Assembly (NCBI GenBank): GCA_022736605.1
Contig: DZDB01000060.1
Coordinates: forward strand, 1 to 11,356
Length of the DNA stretch: 11,356 nt
Direction: 5' to 3'
Source: Sideroxydans lithotrophicus
GTDB lineage: Bacteria > Pseudomonadota > Gammaproteobacteria > Burkholderiales > Sulfuriferulaceae
Below the pieces are notes generated by a model. It worked only from the letters and a program-made list of their open reading frames with translations, was not told where the DNA came from and ran no database searches. Numbering within the stretch: the stretch's first letter is position 1; every line of letters starts with the position of its first letter. The translations under genes were made by a program, and so were the position numbers. Of the stretch, positions 7,373-11,356 are shown piece by piece.

Positions 7373-8320
7373 ATGACCCGCCAAACCCAAATTTTTCTCG
7401 CCAACCCACGCGGCTTCTGCGCCGGGGTGGATCGCGCCATTGAAATCGTCGAACGCGCCCTGACCCGCTTTGGCGCACCGATCTACGTGCGCCATGAAGT
7501 CGTGCACAACAAATTTGTGGTTGACGACCTCAAGGCCAAAGGCGCGATTTTTATCGAAGACCTGGCCGACGTCCCGACCGGTAGCACGCTGATTTACAGC
7601 GCCCACGGCGTATCGCAAGCAGTGCGCCAGGAAGCCGAAGCGCGCGGCTTAACGATATTCGACGCGACTTGCCCGCTGGTCACCAAAGTCCACGTCGAAG
7701 TCGCCAAGATGCGCGCCAAAGACCTCGAAATCATCATGATTGGCCATAAAGGCCACCCCGAAGTCGAAGGCACGATGGGGCAGAGCCAGGGCGGCATGTA
7801 CCTGGTCGAAACGCCCGACGACGTCACCGCACTGGTGGTAAAAGACGTCGGCAAGCTCGCCTTCGTCACCCAGACCACGCTGTCGGTGGATGACGCGGCG
7901 CGCGTGATCGACGCGCTGAAATCACGTTTCCCCGACATCATCGGCCCGAAGAAAGACGACATCTGCTACGCCACGCAAAATCGCCAGGATGCGGTCAAGG
8001 CACTGGCCGCGCAATGCGATCTGGTCATCGTCGTCGGCTCGCCCAACAGCTCCAACTCCAATCGCCTGCGTGAAGTCGCGCAAAATCTGGGCGTGGAATC
8101 CTACATGGTGGATAACGCGGGTGAGCTGAAACCGGAATGGCTGGTCGGCAAAACGCGCGTAGGCGTGACTGCCGGCGCGTCGGCACCGGATGTGCTGGTG
8201 CAGGAAGTGATCGCGCGGCTCAAATCGCTGGGCGCAGCGAGCGTGGAAGAACTGAACGGCGCAAGCGAAAATGTTGTGTTTCCATTGCCAAAAGGCCTGG
8301 TTCAAAACACTTCGGTTTAA
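7373..8320 (+). CDS. ispH: 4-hydroxy-3-methylbut-2-enyl diphosphate reductase
   Basis: IspH (LytB) is the last enzyme of the MEP isoprenoid pathway. It reduces HMBPP to IPP and DMAPP using a 4Fe-4S cluster and is essential where no mevalonate route exists. The 315-residue protein has the three cluster cysteines: C16 in NPRGFCAGV, C100 in DATCP and C198 in DDICYATQNRQ. The active-site H128 and E130 lie in GHKGHPEVEGTMGQ, and GSPNSSNSNRL binds the diphosphate. It usually follows fkpB directly; here yefM-yoeB intervenes. I see neither a promoter nor a strong ribosome binding site in the 19-base gap after yoeB, so it is probably transcribed from the toxin-antitoxin promoter or by read-through from ribF-fkpB. 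Confidence 0.97.
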   Translation: MTRQTQIFLANPRGFCAGVDRAIEIVERALTRFGAPIYVRHEVVHNKFVVDDLKAKGAIFIEDLADVPTGSTLIYSAHGVSQAVRQEAEARGLTIFDATCPLVTKVHVEVAKMRAKDLEIIMIGHKGHPEVEGTMGQSQGGMYLVETPDDVTALVVKDVGKLAFVTQTTLSVDDAARVIDALKSRFPDIIGPKKDDICYATQNRQDAVKALAAQCDLVIVVGSPNSSNSNRLREVAQNLGVESYMVDNAGELKPEWLVGKTRVGVTAGASAPDVLVQEVIARLKSLGAASVEELNGASENVVFPLPKGLVQNTSV

Positions 8321-8354
8321 GCTGCAATTTATGGGCAAGCTCGCCGTTCCAAGT

Positions 8355-8385
8355 TTAAATAAAGATAATCGTCTATACTATTTAA
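8355..8385 (+). promoter_or_regulatory. Candidate brnTA promoter and operator
   Basis: TTAAATA (8355-8361) and TATTTAA (8379-8385) are perfect 7-bp inverted arms 17 bases apart. They frame a good -10 box, TATACT (8374-8379, 5/6). No convincing -35 is visible. BrnA proteins repress their own operon, so this palindrome is a natural candidate operator, but the region is AT-rich and the repeat could be chance. Confidence 0.4.
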
Positions 8386-8388
8386 CAC

Positions 8389-8652
8389 ATGAAGCTAACT
8401 TGGGATGAAGCCAAGCGACAATCCGCTTTGGAGGCACGTGGCTTGGACTTCGCCGATGCTGAAACTGTATTTTCAGGTGCCCTGTTTGAATTTGAAGACA
8501 CGCGCCAGGATTATGGCGAGCGCCGCATGATCTGTTTTGGATTCCTGGCTGGACGCATGGTGGCGGTCGGTTATGTACAACGTGGTGCGATACGCCACAT
8601 TTTTTCGATGAGGAAAGCCAATGAACGCGAACAAAACCGTTTTAGGCAGTGA
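8389..8652 (+). CDS. brnT: Toxin BrnT (ribonuclease, RelE-like fold)
   Basis: This 87-residue protein matches the BrnT family (formerly DUF497), whose members are RelE-fold ribonucleases inhibited by BrnA. Family features in order are TWDEAK near the N-terminus, RGLDFADAETVF (17-28), a YGERRM strand leading to a G-rich turn, VAVGYVQRG, and the C-terminal signature RHIFSMRKANEREQNRF. Toxin precedes antitoxin, as is usual for brnTA and the reverse of yefM-yoeB. The ATG at 8389 lies about 10 bases after the candidate -10 box and has no Shine-Dalgarno sequence, suggesting a nearly leaderless message. The 3' end overlaps brnA by 32 bases. It lies 68 bases after ispH. Confidence 0.9.
   Translation: MKLTWDEAKRQSALEARGLDFADAETVFSGALFEFEDTRQDYGERRMICFGFLAGRMVAVGYVQRGAIRHIFSMRKANEREQNRFRQ
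8610..8617 (+). promoter_or_regulatory. Ribosome binding site of brnA inside brnT
   Basis: GAGGAAAG ends a few bases before the brnA ATG at 8621, with good spacing. It fixes that start despite the 32-base overlap with brnT. The contrast with brnT, which has no such site, would favour antitoxin production. Confidence 0.65.
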
Positions 8653-8980
8653 TCTTGCCAAAGTTGAAACGCATATACCGACAAGCGAAGAACTCGATGA
8701 AATTCCAGAATTGACTGATACAGATATCGCGCGTGGTCAGTGGCGTATTAATGAACAGCAAGTGGGCGCGATTGAAGGACAGGCTGCATTTCGCGCCGCC
8801 TTGAAAAAACAGAAGATCAATATAACGCTCGACCCGGATGTGGTGTCGTGGTTCAAGGCACAAGCGGGTGGGCGTGGCTACCAAACGCTAATTAATGCCA
8901 CCCTGCGCGAGGCCATGCAGAAAAAAACGCTCGCTGACGTGGTACGCGAAACCATTCGGGAGGCTCTACACCACAATTAA
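8621..8980 (+). CDS. brnA: Antitoxin BrnA
   Basis: This 119-residue protein is the partner of BrnT, binding the toxin and repressing the operon. The family core lies at about 66-99: INITLDPDVVSWFKAQ, then GRGYQTLINATLREAM, which form the ribbon-helix-helix-type DNA-binding region. The N-terminal half (about 20-60) is acidic and includes IPTSEELDEIPELTDTDI, a typical BrnA lead-in. It overlaps brnT by 32 bases and has its own strong ribosome binding site. The tail beyond residue 100 (LADVVRETIREALHHN) looks like an extra amphipathic helix. It converges with dbpA, with only 40 bases between the stop codons. Confidence 0.9.
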   Translation: MNANKTVLGSDLAKVETHIPTSEELDEIPELTDTDIARGQWRINEQQVGAIEGQAAFRAALKKQKINITLDPDVVSWFKAQAGGRGYQTLINATLREAMQKKTLADVVRETIREALHHN

Positions 8981-9020
8981 GCTTTTAGCCCCCTCCCCCT
9001 TCCGTGGAAGAACTGGTTCG

Positions 9021-10406
9021 CTACACGCTCAACAAGCGCATCTTGAAACTGCGCCCCTTGATATTGCCCGCACTGAGCCGTGCAAATGCCTGCTGCACGA
9101 TGCGTCGGTCGAGCGCGACGTAAGTCACAAATTCAAACACGTTGATCTTGCCGACCTGTTCCCTGGTCAACCCCACATCACCGGTCAGCGCACCCAGGAT
9201 ATCGCCAGGGCGCAGCTTGTCTTTTTTGCCACCCATCATGAACAGCGTCACCATTGGCGCGAATAACGGCGCGCCGTATGCAGGCTCGATTTCAGCCAGA
9301 TCAAACCAGTTAGCCGGGCTGCCCTGATACTCTTCAATCAGCTTCACCCATCGCAATTCATTCGGCGTCGCCAGATTCAGCACCAGCCCTTGCGCCGCGC
9401 CACGACCGGTGCGGCCAATGCGGTGGATATGCACCTCGGCGTCGCGCGTCACGTCCACATTAATCACCGCATTCAGCGTCTGAATATCCAGCCCGCGCGC
9501 GGCCACGTCAGTCGCCACCAGCACCGAACAACTCTGGTTGGCAAACAGCACCAACACCTCATCGCGCTCGCGCTGCAGCAAATCGCCATGCAACGCCAAC
9601 GCTGAAATGCCCTGTGTGCGCAGCAGTTCCGCCAGCGCGTTGCACTGCGCCTTGGTATTGCAGAATGCCAGCGTCGAAACCGGCTTGAAATGCTGGATCA
9701 GTTTGACCACCGCCGCATTGCGGTCGTCGTAGCCCACCTCGTAAAAACGCTGTTCGATCTGGCTGGCGGCGTGCACCGATTCGACCTTCACCTCGACCGG
9801 GTCGCGCAAAAACAGCTTGCTGGCCTTGCGGATATTGTCCGGATAGGTCGCCGAAAACATCAGGGTCTGACGCCGCGCCGGGCACGCCCGCACGATGGCG
9901 GTAATCTCCTCATAAAACCCCATGTCCACCATCCGGTCCGCCTCATCCAGCACCAGCGTCTGCAGCCTGGACAAATCGACGCTGTTGCGCCCGATGTGAT
10001 CCAGCATGCGCCCCGGCGTGCCAACGATGATATGCGCGCCATGCGCCAGCGACGCGACCTGCGGCGCCATCGGCGAACCGCCGCACAAAGTCAGCACCTT
10101 GATATTGCTGGCATAACGCGCCAGTTGGCGCAACGACGCCGCCACCTGATCCGCCAGCTCGCGCGTCGGACACAACACCAGCGCCTGAATCGCAAAATAG
10201 CTCGGATTGAGCTTGTGCAACATCCCGATGCCAAACGCCGCCGTCTTGCCGCTACCGGTTTTAGCCTGCGCAATCAAATCACGCCCCGCCAGAATCTGCG
10301 GCAGGCTTTGCGCCTGGATCGGCGTCATCTGCTGATAACCCAGCGACTCAAGATTGCTCAAAAACGCCGGAGACAAAGGCAAACTGGAAAAAGATGTGGA
10401 TGTCAT
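9021..10406 (-). CDS. dbpA: ATP-dependent RNA helicase DbpA (DEAD-box)
   Basis: DbpA is a DEAD-box helicase that acts in large-subunit assembly by binding hairpin 92 of 23S rRNA. The protein has 461 residues. Helicase motifs in order are the Q motif around GYQQMTPIQ (23-31), Walker A AKTGSGKT (48-55), PTREL (80-84), TPGR (130-133), DEAD (154-157), SAT (185-187) and HRIGRTGR (328-335). The C-terminal RNA-binding domain that identifies DbpA spans about 387-461, with GGKKDKLRPGDILGALTGD, GKINVFEF and IKGRSFKMRLL. It is convergent with brnTA. A fragment of a second dbpA copy lies about 780 bases upstream of its start. Confidence 0.96.
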   Translation of the reverse strand: MTSTSFSSLPLSPAFLSNLESLGYQQMTPIQAQSLPQILAGRDLIAQAKTGSGKTAAFGIGMLHKLNPSYFAIQALVLCPTRELADQVAASLRQLARYASNIKVLTLCGGSPMAPQVASLAHGAHIIVGTPGRMLDHIGRNSVDLSRLQTLVLDEADRMVDMGFYEEITAIVRACPARRQTLMFSATYPDNIRKASKLFLRDPVEVKVESVHAASQIEQRFYEVGYDDRNAAVVKLIQHFKPVSTLAFCNTKAQCNALAELLRTQGISALALHGDLLQRERDEVLVLFANQSCSVLVATDVAARGLDIQTLNAVINVDVTRDAEVHIHRIGRTGRGAAQGLVLNLATPNELRWVKLIEEYQGSPANWFDLAEIEPAYGAPLFAPMVTLFMMGGKKDKLRPGDILGALTGDVGLTREQVGKINVFEFVTYVALDRRIVQQAFARLSAGNIKGRSFKMRLLSV

Positions 10407-10415
10407 GATGGTCTG

Positions 10416-10429
10416 CTGGCGTGCGCCAG
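10416..10429 (-). promoter_or_regulatory. Hairpin just upstream of the dbpA start
   Basis: CTGGCG and CGCCAG form a perfect 6-bp-arm inverted repeat with a 2-base centre, 9 bases before the dbpA ATG (10406). No Shine-Dalgarno sequence is visible beside it. It could influence translation start; this is inference from position only. I see no convincing promoter in the rest of the 10430-10496 stretch. Confidence 0.3.
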
Positions 10430-10496
10430 AGCTTGATGCGGAGGGGACGTATCGTAACAGCTTGAGGGGAGATAGCGGGGAAATCGAACTTGCAGG

Positions 10497-10624
10497 TTAC
10501 CCGTCGGCTGCATCAGCCTCGATCTCTACCGGTTCGGCAGGCAAATCCGCGATGACGGGGAAATCGGCTTCCACTTGGCCAGCAAGGCCAGTAACGCGTG
10601 GCGAGATGGGGGTTCAATATCCAT
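10497..10624 (-). pseudogene. Small broken ORF, possibly antitoxin-like, frameshifted
   Basis: An ATG at 10624, two bases after the DUF2283 stop codon, opens MDIEPPSRHALLALLAKW but then runs into unlikely sequence and a TAG. Moving one base back near 10574 gives a coherent acidic, proline-spaced tail, VEADFPVIADLPAEPVEI, ending at TAA (10497-10499). The 128-base span is one base short of a whole number of codons. A joined protein would be about 42 residues. The tail resembles acidic ends of antitoxins as I remember them, but I do not recognise a family. The tail frame is also open upstream without an ATG, so it may instead be the end of an older, truncated gene. Confidence 0.35.
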
Positions 10625-10626
10625 TC

Positions 10627-10821
10627 TCAGGCGGCAATCTTTTCTGCGTGTGTCGGCTGGCCGCGCTTGCTGGCGTTCAACACCTCAACGCCAACAACCT
10701 GACCTTTTTCATCGAAGTCCAGAATGATACCCGGCTGAACTTCTTCGGATTCGAGCACCCTGGATTCAGCCAGACGCAGATACAGCGCATCCACTTCGGG
10801 ATCATAGTCAAATCTCATCAT
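10627..10821 (-). CDS. DUF2283 family protein
   Basis: This 64-residue protein fits the DUF2283 family along its length: FDYDPEVDALYLRL at the N-terminus, ESEEVQPGIILDFDEKGQVVGVEVLNAS in the centre, and a short basic tail. The family's molecular function is not established. It overlaps the end of the DUF4258 frame by four bases (ATGA), and a second in-frame ATG at 10818 could also serve as the start. An AAGGGA motif upstream serves either one. Small DUF4258-DUF2283 pairs recur in bacterial genomes and have the layout of a toxin-antitoxin module; a role as the partner of the broken upstream gene is inference. Confidence 0.85.
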   Translation of the reverse strand: MMRFDYDPEVDALYLRLAESRVLESEEVQPGIILDFDEKGQVVGVEVLNASKRGQPTHAEKIAA

Positions 10822-11067
10822 TTCCCTTTCTGCGTTCTATCGAAATAAACAGTTACCACGTGGAGCGGATTCTTCGTCTGATTATAGATGACGCGCAAAA
10901 CGCGATTTCCATAATCAGGGATAACTGCGAGCGCATGAATCATGCGTTGGATCTTCGCGATCTTTCTCGATTCGATCTGGCGCATTCAGCACCAAGCTAA
11001 TCCAGGCGTGTGGAATTTCCCGTTCTCTAATCACGTCTTCCGCATGTTTACTGATGGTGAATTTCAT
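10818..11067 (-). pseudogene. DUF4258 family gene with one-base frameshift
   Basis: From the ATG at 11067 the frame reads MKFTISKHAEDVIREREIPHA and WISLVLNAPDRIEKDREDPT, then runs out of frame to TGA (10915-10917) after 50 residues. Skipping one C at about 10944 restores MIHALAVIPDYGNRVLRVIY and HVVTVYFDRTQKGK, ending at 10818-10820. The joined 82-residue product matches DUF4258 from end to end: HAxxxIxxRxI at the front, HALxxIPxxGNRVLRVxYN in the middle and a VVTxYFDR end. The 250-base span is one base over a multiple of three. The stop codon overlaps the DUF2283 start. I infer an inactivated small toxin-like gene; programmed frameshifting or a sequencing error are alternatives. Confidence 0.8.
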
Positions 11068-11089
11068 GCAATGAATGTATCAGGTCCGC

Positions 11090-11182
11090 GCCAGCGTGCC
11101 GATACCAAACGCAGCCGTCTTGCCGCTGCCGGTTTTCGCCTGCGCAATCAGATCGCGCCTCGCCAGAATCTGCGGCAGGCTT
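11090..11182 (-). pseudogene. Fragment of a second dbpA copy (Walker A region)
   Basis: Positions 11099-11182 match dbpA positions 10225-10308 at 77 of 84 bases, on the same strand, 874 bases apart. The fragment keeps the dbpA frame for residues S34-G61, including AKTGSGKTAAFGIG, with one substitution (G41 to R). Six of the seven differences are silent. Weaker similarity runs on for about five more codons (TLART against MLHKL) to a TGA at 11080-11082. A TGA also precedes it in frame, and homology stops abruptly at 11182, so it is a remnant and not a gene. Its silent-biased divergence suggests it came from a functional helicase allele or paralogue rather than from a fresh copy of the neighbouring dbpA. 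Confidence 0.85.
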
Positions 11183-11225
11183 CAGACCGTGAACAACTAA
11201 AAACCTCGCCAAAAACATGCGCCAT
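11148..11225 (-). pseudogene. Truncated toxin-like start, possibly MazF/PemK
   Basis: An ATG at 11225, two bases after the stop of the antitoxin-like gene, opens MAHVFGEVFSCS and then enters the dbpA-derived segment out of frame, reaching TGA at 11148-11150. The first residues resemble the GEVxLCxFPFT start common in MazF/PemK-type toxins, and its place right after an antitoxin-like gene fits. Only about 12 codons are original, so the family call is tentative. The junction with the helicase fragment is near 11182. Confidence 0.3.
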
Positions 11226-11227
11226 CG

Positions 11228-11356
11228 TCACAGCCGGTCGTAAACCGCGTCGTCGTCGTTGTCCCACACCGCCGCAAAACTTGGCTCGGCAACTTTGGCA
11301 GCAGCATGCGTAAGGCGCTGTTCATACTCGCGCGCACGCAAAAAATCCACAAAGTC
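11228..11356 (-). CDS. C-terminal end of an antitoxin-like protein (partial)
   Basis: The last 42 codons of a minus-strand gene run in from the right edge without interruption and end at TGA (11228-11230). The product has an amphipathic segment, RAREYEQRLTHAAAK, and a highly acidic end, FAAVWDNDDDAVYDRL. That WDNxxDAxYDxL ending is, as I recall, characteristic of small antitoxins located just upstream of MazF/PemK, PIN or similar toxins. The N-terminal DNA-binding part would be outside the window, so the family cannot be named. The gene after it is truncated, so this may be an orphan antitoxin. Confidence 0.6.
   Translation of the reverse strand, partial: DFVDFLRAREYEQRLTHAAAKVAEPSFAAVWDNDDDAVYDRL

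Noticed and set aside
8981..9020. C-rich tract plus CTTCC-GT-GGAAG inverted repeat as a bidirectional terminator between brnA and dbpA
   Set aside because: The stem is 5 bp with a 2-base loop and there is no U-run on either strand. I see no convincing terminator in this 40-base gap.
9142..10436. Long open frames on the plus strand opposite dbpA
   Set aside because: They are antisense shadows of a well-defined DEAD-box gene. Their predicted products are arginine- and histidine-rich, low in recognisable motifs and without ribosome binding sites.
11248..11266. GTC/CGT trinucleotide run as a microsatellite
   Set aside because: It encodes the aspartate run in the acidic antitoxin-like tail and is only a few units long.
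10354..11313. Plus-strand open frames across the right end
   Set aside because: The minus strand gives coherent family matches (DUF2283, DUF4258, dbpA fragment, antitoxin end) over the same bases, while the plus-strand products show no family features.
1..11356. CRISPR arrays, tRNA or rRNA genes, insertion sequences, integrases, phage genes, riboswitches
   Set aside because: I looked for spaced repeats, cloverleaf-type sequence, transposase or recombinase motifs and conserved riboswitch leaders and found none. The region ahead of ribF is too short for an FMN riboswitch.

Overview
The window looks like a chromosomal segment of a betaproteobacterium, possibly of the Nitrosomonadales type. This rests on gene order and protein flavour: rpsT is divergent from a murJ-ribF-ileS-lspA-fkpB-ispH run, an order I know from betaproteobacteria. 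I could not run a search to place it more precisely.

Positions 1-8320 are mostly housekeeping. rpsT (ribosomal protein S20, minus strand) is transcribed away from murJ (lipid II flippase). ribF (FMN/FAD synthesis), ileS (isoleucyl-tRNA synthetase), lspA (lipoprotein signal peptidase) and fkpB (FKBP prolyl isomerase) follow on the plus strand. ileS/lspA and lspA/fkpB overlap by a few bases, so these genes are probably one operon. A good promoter candidate sits just after murJ, ahead of ribF. The last gene of the usual run, ispH (isoprenoid synthesis), is separated from fkpB by a complete YefM-YoeB toxin-antitoxin module with its own promoter and palindromic operator. ispH begins 19 bases after yoeB and shows no promoter of its own.

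At 8389-8980, directly after ispH, lies a second complete toxin-antitoxin module, BrnT-BrnA. The essential gene ispH is therefore sandwiched between two such modules. The minus-strand gene dbpA (DEAD-box helicase for 23S rRNA assembly, 9021-10406) converges on BrnTA.

The last kilobase (10407-11356, minus strand) is a graveyard of small genes. From the right edge it holds the end of an antitoxin-like protein, a truncated start that may be a MazF/PemK-type toxin, a fragment of a second dbpA copy carrying the Walker A motif, a DUF4258 gene broken by one extra base, an intact DUF2283 gene coupled to it, and a small open frame that also looks frameshifted. Decayed and intact toxin-antitoxin-like pairs plus a helicase fragment suggest a small hot spot of gene gain and loss next to a conserved core operon.
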